Shown one piece after another: positions 18,925-28,069 of a DNA stretch of 64,000 bases. The translations under genes and the position numbers were made by a program. The number at the start of each line of letters is the position of its first letter. Position 1 is the first letter of the stretch. The notes beneath the pieces are model-generated. The model had not been told where the DNA came from and ran no database searches. It saw only the letters and a program-made list of their open reading frames with translations. This stretch comes from Devosia sp. Leaf420 (GTDB taxonomy: Bacteria > Pseudomonadota > Alphaproteobacteria > Rhizobiales > Devosiaceae): positions 1 to 64,000 of the forward strand of contig NZ_LMQU01000015.1 in assembly GCF_001425445.1 (NCBI RefSeq), given 5' to 3'.

Positions 18925-19658
18925 TCGAAGTCAGTGATCTTGCGGTCGCGTTTGGCCAGGGCGATGCGCGTCGCCAGGTGGTGAAATCCGTATCCTTTGC
19001 CGTCGCGAAGGGTGAGACGCTCGGAATTGTCGGCGAATCCGGGTGCGGAAAATCGACCGTGCTCCGCTCGCTCGCCGGACTGGACCGCCATTGGGAAGGC
19101 TCAATCAGCCTCGCCGGCAAACCGGTGAGCAAAGATCGCAGCCGCGAGCAGCTCCTTCTGGCGCAAATGGTATTTCAGGACCCGTTCAGCTCCATTCACC
19201 CGCGTCACCGCATCGAGCGTGTGCTTGTGGAGCCAATTCAAGCCATGAAACGCGGCGGTGGGTGGGACAAGGTCGGATCTGCACTTGAGCAGGTTGGTCT
19301 ACCCAGTAGTTTCGCCGAACGGTTTCCTCACGAGCTTTCCGGCGGCCAGCGCCAACGCGTGGCTATTGCGCGCGCCTTGATGCTCGAGCCGGATATTCTC
19401 TTATTGGACGAACCAACGTCGGCGCTCGACGTGTCTGTCCAGGCCGAAGTCCTCAACCTTTTGAGTGACCTCAAGGAAACCAAGCAACTGACCTACGTCC
19501 TTGTCAGCCACGATCTGGCGGTCATCGCCCACATGTGCGATCGCGTCCTCGTCATGAAAGACGGCACTTTCGTTGATCAACTCGACAAGCAAGATCTTCA
19601 GACTGGCGCAACACATCACGCCTACTCAAAGCAGCTTTTCGAAGCCAGTTATCTCTAG
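18921..19658 (+). CDS. DppF-type ABC transporter ATPase
   Basis: A 245-residue ATPase: Walker A GESGCGKST, MVFQDPFSSIHPRH, signature [15 protein letters not shown], Walker [14 protein letters not shown]-loop SHDL. It is shorter than DppF (about 330) because the HPY tail is nearly absent. It is the last gene of the importer operon. Confidence 0.93.
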   Translation: MIEVSDLAVAFGQGDARRQVVKSVSFAVAKGETLGIVGESGCGKSTVLRSLAGLDRHWEGSISLAGKPVSKDRSREQLLLAQMVFQDPFSSIHPRHRIERVLVEPIQAMKRGGGWDKVGSALEQVGLPSSFAERFPHELSGGQRQRVAIARALMLEPDILLLDEPTSALDVSVQAEVLNLLSDLKETKQLTYVLVSHDLAVIAHMCDRVLVMKDGTFVDQLDKQDLQTGATHHAYSKQLFEASYL

Positions 19659-19826
19659 CTCGCATCTTTGAACTCCTGATCGGGAACGATCATGGGCTGG
19701 ATAGGGGAAGAGAGCATCTGCGGCGATTTAGGTTGTCGGTGCTCCACACCAACTGATCTCTGGCCTTGCAAGCAGTGTAGAGCGTTCCTAAAACCAGTCG
19801 CTGAAGATTGGCTTTGGGAATTGGCA

Positions 19827-20300
19827 ATGGGAGCACATGACATTGAGGTGCATCCTGAGGCCGCTGTTGCGCCCGGCTTCCTGACCACCCACGCCGCACA
19901 GACGTTCAATCGTCTTGCCGACGAGGCCCTGCGGGCCGATGGTCTATCGCTGGCGCTCGTAGCGCCGCTGATGCTGCTTCATTGGAAGGGGCCAATGTTG
20001 CAGCGCGATATCGTGCTGCATTCGGCAGTGCGGCAACCAGCCCTGGTCGCCGTCCTTGGCAAACTCGAACACCTCCATATGATCGAACGGGTGGCCGTTG
20101 CCGCTGACCGACGCGCCGCAATGATCGAACTGACCGCGGCGGGAAAACAGGCAGCGCTGCGGGGCGGGGATATCTTGCGCTCGCTCAACAAGATCGGCCT
20201 TGCCGGGTTTTCGACCGAAGAGATTGCGCAACTGGTCGCGCTCCTTCAACGCTTCAGCGACAATCTCACCAAGGCAGCAGGAACGAAATATCAGAAGTGA
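19827..20300 (+). CDS. MarR-family transcriptional regulator
   Basis: A 157-residue winged-helix regulator: the recognition region RQPALVAVLGKLEHLHMIERV is followed by the wing DRRAAMIELTAAGKQ, the MarR signature D-R-R-x-x-x-x-x-L-T-x-x-G. ATG 19827 follows GGGA by 7 bases; the open frame extends upstream to 19,692 but that part looks non-coding. It is 28 bases ahead of an FAD monooxygenase, which it probably controls. MarR proteins often answer to phenolic compounds. Confidence 0.85.
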   Translation: MGAHDIEVHPEAAVAPGFLTTHAAQTFNRLADEALRADGLSLALVAPLMLLHWKGPMLQRDIVLHSAVRQPALVAVLGKLEHLHMIERVAVAADRRAAMIELTAAGKQAALRGGDILRSLNKIGLAGFSTEEIAQLVALLQRFSDNLTKAAGTKYQK

Positions 20301-20328
20301 TGTTATTGGATCATCGGGAGATGATACC

Positions 20329-21516
20329 ATGAGCAAACGCATTCTGATTTCGGGCGCCAGCATTGCCGGCAATACGGCGGCCTTCTGGCTCGGCAAGCTG
20401 GGCTTTGACGTGACCGTCGTCGAAAAATGGCCGGATTTCCGCAAGGGTGGGCAGAACATCGATGTGCGGGATGTCGGTCGAGAGGTCTTACGGCGCATGG
20501 GACTTGATGAGGCCGCGCTCGATCGGGGTACGAAGGAAGAAGGCACAGCATGGATCGACCATGACGGAGAGGTTGTCGCAGAATTCGTCACCGAAGAACT
20601 CGGCGCCGATGGTCCGACGGCGGAACTCGAGATCCTTCGTGGCGACCTGGCCGAATTGATCTATGACGCGGCCAAGGACCGATGCGACTTCCGCTTTGGA
20701 GACAGTATCGCGGAGTTCATCGATCATGCCGACCGCGTCGAGGTAACGTTCCAGAGCGGCCGCAGCGATAGCTTTGACGCTGTGATCATTGCCGAAGGCG
20801 TCGGCTCCGCCTCGCGTGAACTGGTGTTTCCCGGCGAGAATGAACCACGTTGGATGGACCTCACGATCGCTTATTTCACCATTCCCCGCGCGTCCGATGA
20901 TGACCGCATGTGGCGCTGGTACAATACCACGCATGGCCGCAGCATTTCCCTCCGGCCCGATGATCACGGCACTGCTCGCGCTATGCTATCAATACGCAAG
21001 CCACATGAGGGAGAACAGGACTGGAACGAGGAGCAGCAGCGCGCTTTTCTCCGGGATCAGTTCAAGGACGCCGGCTGGCAGGCCGACCGCGTTCTCGCCG
21101 GGCTTGATCAAACCGACGACTTTTACTTCGATGTGTTACGTCAGGTTCGCCTCGAAAATTGGTCGAAGGGCCGCATAGCCCTCCTTGGCGACGCCGCGTG
21201 GTGTGCGACACCCATGGCCGGCATAGGCGCCACGCTGGCGGTCACCGGCGCCTATGTGCTGGCCCAAGAGCTCGCCCGAAACGCCGATATCGAAACTGCC
21301 TTTTCGCGCTATGAGCAAGCCATGCGCCCAATGGTCGAGGATGGCCAAGGCGTGCCGAAATTTGGCATCAAGATGATGAACCCCCAAACCTCGATCGGTA
21401 TCAAGTTCCTCCACGCCGCCCTTCATCTCGCCAGCACGCCGCCACTCAGAAAGGTGATGGGGACCGCCTTCTCACGAAAGCTAAAAACGCCGGATCTGGA
21501 CGTTTACGCGACGTAA
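20329..21516 (+). CDS. FAD-dependent monooxygenase (aromatic hydroxylase fold)
   Basis: A 395-residue group A flavin monooxygenase. The Rossmann start is ILISGASIAGNTAAFWL (G-x-S-x-x-G), the second FAD contact is GDAAWCATPMAGIGATLAVTGAY (GD motif), and a middle EILRGDLAELI fits the R-x-x-L motif. Relatives hydroxylate phenols, polyketides or tetracyclines; the present sequence cannot be placed more finely. ATG 20329 follows GGGAG. It is co-transcribed with the MarR gene. Confidence 0.9.
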   Translation: MSKRILISGASIAGNTAAFWLGKLGFDVTVVEKWPDFRKGGQNIDVRDVGREVLRRMGLDEAALDRGTKEEGTAWIDHDGEVVAEFVTEELGADGPTAELEILRGDLAELIYDAAKDRCDFRFGDSIAEFIDHADRVEVTFQSGRSDSFDAVIIAEGVGSASRELVFPGENEPRWMDLTIAYFTIPRASDDDRMWRWYNTTHGRSISLRPDDHGTARAMLSIRKPHEGEQDWNEEQQRAFLRDQFKDAGWQADRVLAGLDQTDDFYFDVLRQVRLENWSKGRIALLGDAAWCATPMAGIGATLAVTGAYVLAQELARNADIETAFSRYEQAMRPMVEDGQGVPKFGIKMMNPQTSIGIKFLHAALHLASTPPLRKVMGTAFSRKLKTPDLDVYAT

Positions 21517-21569
21517 CCGGAGGAGCAGCAATATTGGCGACCATCGGCTAAACATCCGACATTCATTGG

Positions 21570-21593
21570 TAGTATCGCACAAATGCAATACTA
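21570..21593. promoter_or_regulatory. Inverted repeat upstream of the Frc-type importer
   Basis: TAGTAT-C-GCA, a CAAA loop, then TGC-A-ATACTA: a 10-position dyad with one mismatch. It lies 147 bases before the binding-protein start. A TTGACT -35-like box is at about 21,646. No regulator gene sits next to this operon. Confidence 0.4.
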
Positions 21594-21739
21594 AACGTCT
21601 GTCGTTTCTTGATAATCATCAGTACCGCATTCAAGAAAACTGTCGTTGACTAAAGTCCAGGAAAATGGAATGTTTGTTTCGTAGCTGAACCATATAGAAC
21701 AAAAATGTCATTTGGTTCCGCTCACATGGGAGGAAATCG

Positions 21740-22690
21740 ATGAACGTTTTGACGAAGGGCCTTGCCGCCCTCGCGCTGGCTGCCATTGTATTGCCGGCAG
21801 TTGCCATCCCCGCTTATGCCGAAGGCGAGCGGTTCGTGCTGGTGTCTCACGCACCGGATTCTGATAGCTGGTGGAACACCATCAAGAACGCCATTGCGCT
21901 CGCTGGCGAGCAGATGGGCGTAACTGTTGAATACCGCAATCCGCCGACCGGCGATCTCGCCGATATGGCGCGCATTATCGAGCAGGCTGCTGCGTCGAAC
22001 CCTGACGGGATCATTTCCACTATTGCCGATTTCGACGTTTTGTCTGGCCCGCTCTCCGATGCCGTGGCGCGTGGTATCCCAGTCATCACCATCAATTCGG
22101 GCACCGAAGAACAGTCCAAGGAAATCGGCGCGCTTCTCCATGTCGGCCAGCCGGAATATGACGCCGGTTTCGGCGCCGGTGAAAAGGCCAAGGCGGCCGG
22201 CGTGACGAGCTTTGTTTGCGTCAATCACTACATCACCAATCCAGCTTCGGTCGAACGCTGCCAGGGCTTTGCCGACGCTCTCGGCGTAGAACTGGGCAAT
22301 CAGATGATCGATGCGGGCCAGGACCCCGCAGAAATCCAGTCCAAGGTTGCCGCTTATCTCCAGACCAATCCCGATACCAATGGCATTCTAACCCTCGGGC
22401 CAACCTCTGCGCACCCAACCATCGCTGCCCTCAATGACAATGGCAAAGCCGGCACGATCTTCTTCGGCACGTTCGACCTGTCGAGCGAAATTGCCGCCGG
22501 TATCAAGGATGGCACGATCAATTTCGCCATCGATCAGCAGCCATTCCTCCAAGGTTATCTGCCCGTCGTCATCCTGACCAATCTTGCGCGCTATGGCGTC
22601 GTCCCGGGCAATTCGATCAATTCCGGCCCGGGCTTCATCACCAAGGACAATATTGCTCTCGTCGAGCAATATGCCGGTCAGTACCGCTGA
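21740..22690 (+). CDS. Sugar ABC transporter substrate-binding protein (FrcB/RbsB-like)
   Basis: A 316-residue periplasmic protein, peripla_BP_4 family. The signal peptide ends AYA before EGERF. The segment SHAPDSDSWWNTIK and the following YRNPPTGDLADMARI match the FrcB-like subgroup. Good AGGAGG-like ribosome site (GGGAGGAAA) before ATG 21740. It starts the operon binding protein-permease-ATPase-dehydrogenase. The ligand is probably a sugar or polyol; not identified. Confidence 0.93.
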   Translation: MNVLTKGLAALALAAIVLPAVAIPAYAEGERFVLVSHAPDSDSWWNTIKNAIALAGEQMGVTVEYRNPPTGDLADMARIIEQAAASNPDGIISTIADFDVLSGPLSDAVARGIPVITINSGTEEQSKEIGALLHVGQPEYDAGFGAGEKAKAAGVTSFVCVNHYITNPASVERCQGFADALGVELGNQMIDAGQDPAEIQSKVAAYLQTNPDTNGILTLGPTSAHPTIAALNDNGKAGTIFFGTFDLSSEIAAGIKDGTINFAIDQQPFLQGYLPVVILTNLARYGVVPGNSINSGPGFITKDNIALVEQYAGQYR

Positions 22691-22699
22691 GTTCTGTGC

Positions 22700-22725
22700 A
22701 ACGGGGCCGTTTCGATGGCCCCGTT
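22700..22725 (+). other. Stable hairpin after the binding-protein gene
   Basis: A perfect 9-bp stem AACGGGGCC/GGCCCCGTT with an 8-nt loop and no U-tract. It lies between the binding-protein and permease genes and probably protects the upstream mRNA, giving excess binding protein. Confidence 0.65.
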
Positions 22726-22750
22726 ACCTCCTTCGGCAAAGGTTTCAAAA

Positions 22751-23875
22751 ATGATTGAGCAGCCTTCGGGCGTAGCGGCCGCAGACGAGCGCGTTCAGCG
22801 CCAGTCGGCCCTGCGCAAGGCCTTCGTGCGTCCCGAATTGGGCGCCATGGCCGGAACAGTCGTCGTCTTCATCTACTTCGCCGTCGTCGCCGGCGGGACC
22901 GGCATGTTCGCGGCCGATGGCATCATGAACTGGGGCGTCGTGTCCGCGCAGTTCGTCATCATCGCGGTCGGCGCCTGCCTCCTGATGATCGCAGGCGAGT
23001 TCGATCTGTCGGTCGGGTCCATGATCGGCTTTGCGGGTATCGTGATCGCGCTTTTAAGCGTGCATCTCGGCTGGCCCATGTGGGCCTCGATCATCGCGGC
23101 CTTCATCGGTGCCATGCTGATCGGCATGATAAACGGCTATCTCGTCATCAAGACCGGCCTGCCATCCTTCATCGTCACCCTCGCTTCGCTTTATATCCTG
23201 CGCGGCTTGACCATCTATTTCTCGATCGCCACCACGCGCCAAACCATCATCAGCGGCGTTCGCGAAGCGGCGGAAGGCGATTGGCTTGCGCCGGTCTTCG
23301 GCGGAAAAGTCCTCGGCTTCTTTTTCACCTGGCTCGCCGATATGGGCCTGATCGCGACCTTCCAGGCCGGCAATAAAGCAGGCCAGCCCGTCGTCGATGG
23401 CATTCCCATGCTGATGGTCTGGGCGCTGATCCTGATCGTTTTCGCCCATATCCTTCTCACCCGCACCCGCTTCGGCAACTGGATTTACGCCGCGGGCGGC
23501 GACGCCAAGGCCGCCCGTTATGTCGGTGTCCCCGTCGATCGGGTAAAGATCGCCATGTTCGTCTTCTCGGCCTTCTGCGCCACGGTCTTCGCCACCTGTC
23601 AGGTCATGGAGTTTGGCTCGGCGGCAGCAGATCGCGGCCTTCTCAAGGAGTTCGAAGCGATCATCGCCGTGGTTATTGGGGGCGCGTTGCTCACCGGGGG
23701 CTATGGCTCTGTCATCGGCGCGGCTTTGGGCGCGCTGATCTTCGGCGTGGTTCAGCAGGGGCTGTTCTTTGCCGGCGTCGAAAGCTCGCTGTTCCGCGTT
23801 TTCCTCGGCGTCATCCTGCTCCTCGCGGTGATCCTCAATACCTATATCCGTCGCCTCATCACGGGGGAGCGCTAG
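22751..23875 (+). CDS. Sugar ABC transporter permease (FrcC/RbsC-like)
   Basis: A 374-residue BPD_transp_2 permease with about 9-10 hydrophobic segments. The family motif GEFDLSVGSMIGFAG follows TM3, and NTYIRRLITGER closes the protein. ATG 22751 is chosen; an upstream in-frame start at 22,715 would begin inside the hairpin. It precedes the ATPase by 3 bases. Confidence 0.93.
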   Translation: MIEQPSGVAAADERVQRQSALRKAFVRPELGAMAGTVVVFIYFAVVAGGTGMFAADGIMNWGVVSAQFVIIAVGACLLMIAGEFDLSVGSMIGFAGIVIALLSVHLGWPMWASIIAAFIGAMLIGMINGYLVIKTGLPSFIVTLASLYILRGLTIYFSIATTRQTIISGVREAAEGDWLAPVFGGKVLGFFFTWLADMGLIATFQAGNKAGQPVVDGIPMLMVWALILIVFAHILLTRTRFGNWIYAAGGDAKAARYVGVPVDRVKIAMFVFSAFCATVFATCQVMEFGSAAADRGLLKEFEAIIAVVIGGALLTGGYGSVIGAALGALIFGVVQQGLFFAGVESSLFRVFLGVILLLAVILNTYIRRLITGER

Positions 23876-23878
23876 ATC

Positions 23879-24661
23879 ATGGCCGATATACCCCTCATCG
23901 AACTTATCGATATCAAGAAGCAGTTCGGCCCCGTCATCGCGCTCAACGGCGTTTCGGTTTCTGTCATGCCCGGTGAATGCCATTGCCTCCTCGGCGACAA
24001 CGGTGCCGGCAAATCGACCTTCATCAAGACCATGGCCGGCGTCCACAAGCCGACCTCGGGCGAAATCCGCATGAATGGCCAGAAGGTCGATTTCGCCAAT
24101 CCGCGCGATGCCATGACCGCAGGCGTTGCCACAGTCTATCAAGACCTGGCGATGATCCCGCTCATGTCCGTCACGCGAAACTTCTGGATGGGGCGCGAGC
24201 CGCGCAAAGGTTGGGGACCGTTTCAGTTCCTCGACATGGACAAGGCCAATCGGGTCACGCTCGAAGAAATGCGCCGCATGGGCATTAGTTTGCGGGAGCC
24301 TGACCAGGCCGTCGGCACGCTCTCAGGCGGCGAACGGCAGACTGTCGCCATCGCCCGCGCCGTCTATTTCGGGGCCAAGGTGCTGATCCTCGATGAGCCG
24401 ACCTCCGCCCTTGGCGTGCGGCAAACCGCCCATGTCCTCGCAACGATCGATCGCGTGCGCAAGACTGGCGTCGGCATCATCTTCATCACCCATAATGTTC
24501 GCCATGCCATGGCCGTGGGCGACCGCTTCACCGTGCTCAATCGCGGCAAGACACTCGGCACTGCCCGCAAGGGCGAACTTCAGCCCGAACAGTTGCAGGA
24601 TATGATGGCCGGCGGCGCCGAACTTGCCGAATTGAGCGGTTCGCTCGGCGGCACAATCTGA
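23879..24661 (+). CDS. Sugar ABC transporter ATPase (FrcA-like, single domain)
   Basis: A 260-residue ATPase with one nucleotide-binding domain, unlike the double RbsA type: Walker [10 protein letters not shown], signature [15 protein letters not shown], Walker B VLILDEP, H-loop ITHN. The three-gene order and single-domain ATPase match the FrcBCA type known from Sinorhizobium fructose uptake; the sugar here need not be fructose. Confidence 0.93.
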   Translation: MADIPLIELIDIKKQFGPVIALNGVSVSVMPGECHCLLGDNGAGKSTFIKTMAGVHKPTSGEIRMNGQKVDFANPRDAMTAGVATVYQDLAMIPLMSVTRNFWMGREPRKGWGPFQFLDMDKANRVTLEEMRRMGISLREPDQAVGTLSGGERQTVAIARAVYFGAKVLILDEPTSALGVRQTAHVLATIDRVRKTGVGIIFITHNVRHAMAVGDRFTVLNRGKTLGTARKGELQPEQLQDMMAGGAELAELSGSLGGTI

Positions 24662-24715
24662 AGAATAGTCGGGGCGCCGAAAGCGCTCCGCCATCTCGTT
24701 TCTCTCGAGGATATC

Positions 24716-25831
24716 ATGACAGACACGATCGGCGTCGGCCTCATTGGCACCGGCTATATGGGCAAATGCCACGCCTTGGCCTGGAGTTCTGTGAAATCGG
24801 TATTCGGTTCCGGCCCACGGCCGCGCCTCATTCATCTTGCCGAGGCCAATATCGATCTTGCCCGTCAACGCGCCAACGAGTTCGGCTTCGAGCGGGCGAC
24901 GGCGGATTGGCGCGAACTCATCAACAATCCGGATGTGGACGTCGTCTCTATCACCACCCCGAATGCCTTCCATGCCGAGATGGCCATTGCCGGGCTTGAG
25001 GCCGGCAAGCATGTCTGGTGCGAAAAGCCCATGGCGGTGGGCTTTGCCGAAGCGCAGCGCATGGAAGCCGCTGCGCGCGCCAGCGGCAAGGTTGCCATCC
25101 TTGGCTATAATTACATCCAGAACCCGCTCATCCGGCAGATGGAAGAGCTGATCACCTCCGGCGCGATCGGCACGGTCAACCATGTCCGCGTCGAAATGGA
25201 CGAGGACTTCATGGCCGATCCAGAGGCCTTGTTCTACTGGAAGAGCGAAGCGAGTTCCGGCTACGGCGCACTCGACGATTTTGCTGTGCACACTCTGAGC
25301 CTGCTCCAGGTCCTGTTCGGCAATCCGACGCGCGTTTTTGCGCACCAGTCCAAGCCCTATGCCGATCGCCCTCTGAGAGACGGCAGCCGCCGCCCGGTCG
25401 AAACCTTCGATATTGCCAGCGTCCTCTTCGAGATCGACGAGATCAGCGGCGTTCTGTCGGTCAACCGCTCGGCCTGGGGCCGCAAAGGCCGCATAGCGCT
25501 CCAGATCTTCGGCTCCGCCGGCAGCCTCGTTTACGATCAGGAGCGGATGAACGAATTGCAGCTCTACCGCGCCACCGGCCCCTCCACCGCCCAAGGCTAT
25601 CAAACCATCCTCTCGGCCCCCGCCCACAAACCTTATGACCGCTTCATCCCAGCCCCCGGCCACGGCCTCGGCTTCAATGACCTCAAGGTCATCGAATGCC
25701 ACGAGCTTCTCCAAACCATAGGGGGCCAAAAGGGTAGGGTGATCGACTTCGCGAACGGACTGGAAATCGAACGAACAGTCCACGCCATGGCCCAAAGCCA
25801 CGAAGAGGCTGGGTGGGTGACGATCAGGTGA
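24716..25831 (+). CDS. Gfo/Idh/MocA-family NAD(P)-dependent dehydrogenase
   Basis: A 371-residue sugar oxidoreductase. The Rossmann start GLIGTGYMGKCH, the CEKPMAVG motif (Lys in E-K-P) and the C-terminal domain with YGALDDFAVHTL (the D-x-x-x-H catalytic pair) are seen. Family members oxidise inositols, glucose, levoglucosan or related sugars. It is 54 bases after the importer ATPase, so it probably performs the first step on the imported sugar. A fragmentary frame follows in 25,832-26,046, but I see no real gene there. Confidence 0.9.
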   Translation: MTDTIGVGLIGTGYMGKCHALAWSSVKSVFGSGPRPRLIHLAEANIDLARQRANEFGFERATADWRELINNPDVDVVSITTPNAFHAEMAIAGLEAGKHVWCEKPMAVGFAEAQRMEAAARASGKVAILGYNYIQNPLIRQMEELITSGAIGTVNHVRVEMDEDFMADPEALFYWKSEASSGYGALDDFAVHTLSLLQVLFGNPTRVFAHQSKPYADRPLRDGSRRPVETFDIASVLFEIDEISGVLSVNRSAWGRKGRIALQIFGSAGSLVYDQERMNELQLYRATGPSTAQGYQTILSAPAHKPYDRFIPAPGHGLGFNDLKVIECHELLQTIGGQKGRVIDFANGLEIERTVHAMAQSHEEAGWVTIR

Positions 25832-26046
25832 TATCGGACGCGGGCCATCGCCCCCATCCCCATGCTCCTGTTGACCAGCGTTCTGCATCCGTCGCTTTCG
25901 CATGGTAGGCCGCTTGCGGTTAGTCTGCCGCGCTAGTTGCGGGAGCGGTGACCGAGGCCGACAAGGCTCCAAGCGTTATCGTCCCGATCGAGTTTCGGCG
26001 AAAGATAGGCAGCCTGACCACGACGCCATTGCGCATGAAAGCAGTG

Positions 26047-26814
26047 TCAAGGCACACCATCCGTCGTCACAAGATGCACCTCGACATCGAGGCGTCGGTA
26101 CGGCTCTGGGTCGGCCGCTCCAGCTTCTAGCACGAGGTGATCGATGCGCGCCGCGTCGGCCAGTTTGAAGGGCGCGATGGTGCTGAGTTTGTCGGTGGTG
26201 GCGGCGATGGTAAGGAGGCTGCTGCGGGCTATCATGGCGCGCTTGATTTCGGCTTCGCTGGCGTCGAGGGCCGTTACACCGAGCGCTGTGTCTATGCCGC
26301 AGGCGCCGAGGATAAACATGTCCGCAAAGATTTGCTCTGCCTCGCGAATGGTTTGAAGGCCGAGGCAGGCGCCTTTGGACTGATCGTAGAGACCACCAAG
26401 GACCATGATCGTGTGTTTGGGATTTTTCGACAGTGCCGTAGCGATCGCCGGCGCGTTGGTAACGATCATCAGCGTCAGATCTTTCGGCAGGGCCTGCGCA
26501 ATGGCGAGATTGGTTGAGCTGGCATCGATGAAGATCGTCTGTCCATTTCTGACCAGAGCTGCCGTCGCCGTGGCGAGCCGGGCTTTCTGATCGGCCCGGT
26601 CCGTCGTCCGGACTGACAAAGATCCGGTATCGGGGGCGGGGAGCAGAGCACCGCCATAAACCCTGCGGCAATGGCCCAAACGTGCAAGTTCGCGCAAATC
26701 CCGGCGGACCGTGTCATCCGACACCCCAAACTTCGCCGCCAGATCGTTGGCCAGCACCTTACCGTTTTCGCTCAGCAATTGGCGAATAGCGTCGAGCCGT
26801 TCATCAGTTAGCAT
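26047..26814 (-). CDS. DeoR/GlpR-family transcriptional regulator
   Basis: A 255-residue repressor. The N-terminal helix-turn-helix reads LANDLAAKFGVSDDTVRRDLREL and is followed by a RRVYGGA linker, the DeoR signature. The C-terminal DeoRC sensor domain (FIDASSTNLAIAQAL, ILGACGID) binds phosphorylated sugars in known members. It is divergent from two MFS genes and shares with them a 77-base gap full of 10-bp repeats. Confidence 0.93.
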   Translation of the reverse strand: MLTDERLDAIRQLLSENGKVLANDLAAKFGVSDDTVRRDLRELARLGHCRRVYGGALLPAPDTGSLSVRTTDRADQKARLATATAALVRNGQTIFIDASSTNLAIAQALPKDLTLMIVTNAPAIATALSKNPKHTIMVLGGLYDQSKGACLGLQTIREAEQIFADMFILGACGIDTALGVTALDASEAEIKRAMIARSSLLTIAATTDKLSTIAPFKLADAARIDHLVLEAGAADPEPYRRLDVEVHLVTTDGVP

Positions 26815-26830
26815 GGATCTTCTCGTTCAT

Positions 26831-26870
26831 TCATGTTCTTGCATGTTTATGCATCTTTTGTCATAGCGTA
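26831..26870. promoter_or_regulatory. Tandem 10-bp repeats, likely DeoR operator
   Basis: Four contiguous 10-mers starting with NCAT: TCATGTTCTT, GCATGTTTAT, GCATCTTTTG, TCATAGCGTA. Direct repeats in helical phase are typical of DeoR-family sites. They lie 16 bases from the deoR start and 21 bases from the MFS start. Confidence 0.6.
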
Positions 26871-26891
26871 ATTCGCGAGTGGAGAACAAGC

Positions 26892-28040
26892 ATGCATGGC
26901 ACGGGACTGATACGGGGCAACGATCGGATAGCGACAAGGCTCATCTTCGCCTTGGGCGGCATCGTGCTCGGCGCATGGGCGCCACTGGTGCCGCTGGCCA
27001 AGGCTCGGCTCGGCGTCGACGAGGGTGCGTTGGGCCTCCTCCTTTTGTGCATGGGCGTCGGGTCCATTTTAGCCATGCCGATGACAGCCTTTCTCACGTC
27101 GCGGTTCGGGTGCCGGCAAGTCATCACCATCTCCGCCTCGGGCCTCTGCATTGTCCTGCCGCTTTTGGCCACTGTGGACACGGTCTTGCTTATGGCAGCA
27201 ACCCTGGTCGGCTTTGGCGTGGTCATGGGCTGCACGTCCGTGTCGATGAACCTCCAGGCGGTTCTTGTCGAACGCGATGCGGGACTATCGCTGATGTCCG
27301 GCTTTCACGCCATGTTTAGCCTCGGCGGTATTCTGGGGTCTGGTGGCATGGCGGTGTTGCTGAGCGTGGGCGTGCCTGCCTATGCAGCGGCGCTCATTAT
27401 TTCCATTTTTATGCTGGGCCTCCTTGTTGTCGCCCGACCGGGCCTTCTGCCCTATCGTGAAGAGCGCGGGGCCAAGCCCCCGGCGTTTGTCATCCCCAAA
27501 GGCATCGTTTTGGCGATCGGTGCGCTCAGTCTACTTGCCATGCTTGCAGAAGGCGGCGTGCTGGATTGGGGCGCCCTTTTTATCGTCGAAGCCCACGGCG
27601 CCGATATAAGCTTGGCTGGTTTTGCCTACACTGCCTTTGCGATAACGATGACTATCGGCCGACTGTTTGGCGATAGGCTGCGCATGGCATTCGGCGATCT
27701 CGCCCTGCTGGTCGCCAGCGCCATGTTGGCTATGGCTGGGTTTCTCGCCAGTCTGTTCCTGCCCACGGCAGGCGCAGCCCTTGTCGGCTTTCTGCTGGTG
27801 GGCGCCGGCATATCCAACATCGCGCCGATCCTTTTTACCCTCACCGGCCAAACCCGTCATATGCCGGCAAACCTCGCGGTCGCTTCGGTCCTGACCGTTG
27901 GTTATGTGGGCATCATCGCCGGGCCTGCCGCGATCGGGCTGATTGCCCACGCCACGAGCCTGCAAACGGCATTTTTCCTGCTTTGCGCGGCGATGCTGAT
28001 CATCGCTGTCTCTGCCCGCCCCGTCTTCAATCGCGTCTAA
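26892..28040 (+). CDS. MFS transporter, copy 1 (YbjJ-like)
   Basis: A 382-residue major facilitator with 12 predicted TMs. The first helix block reads GGIVLGAWAPLVPLAKARLG and the middle loop PGLLPYREERG. ATG 26892 follows GGAG by 7 bases. The next gene encodes a clear paralogue. Substrate unknown; with a DeoR regulator a sugar or polyol is likely, either import or efflux. Confidence 0.9.
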   Translation: MHGTGLIRGNDRIATRLIFALGGIVLGAWAPLVPLAKARLGVDEGALGLLLLCMGVGSILAMPMTAFLTSRFGCRQVITISASGLCIVLPLLATVDTVLLMAATLVGFGVVMGCTSVSMNLQAVLVERDAGLSLMSGFHAMFSLGGILGSGGMAVLLSVGVPAYAAALIISIFMLGLLVVARPGLLPYREERGAKPPAFVIPKGIVLAIGALSLLAMLAEGGVLDWGALFIVEAHGADISLAGFAYTAFAITMTIGRLFGDRLRMAFGDLALLVASAMLAMAGFLASLFLPTAGAALVGFLLVGAGISNIAPILFTLTGQTRHMPANLAVASVLTVGYVGIIAGPAAIGLIAHATSLQTAFFLLCAAMLIIAVSARPVFNRV

Positions 28041-28069
28041 ACGACGCCAACCGTCACGAGTTAAAAGCC

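Noticed and set aside
20329-21516. Calling the FAD monooxygenase a Tet(X)-type tetracycline-inactivating enzyme
   Set aside because: Only the general group A flavin monooxygenase motifs are visible; substrate-pocket residues cannot be judged by eye.
24323-25972. 549-codon minus-strand frame opposite the Frc-type ATPase and the Gfo/Idh gene
   Set aside because: Mirror of codon use on the opposite strand; both plus-strand genes have intact family motifs.
25948-26130. 60-codon plus-strand frame starting GTG after GCGGGAG
   Set aside because: It overlaps the 3' end of the DeoR gene by more than 80 bases and the peptide resembles nothing; a chance frame or faint remnant.
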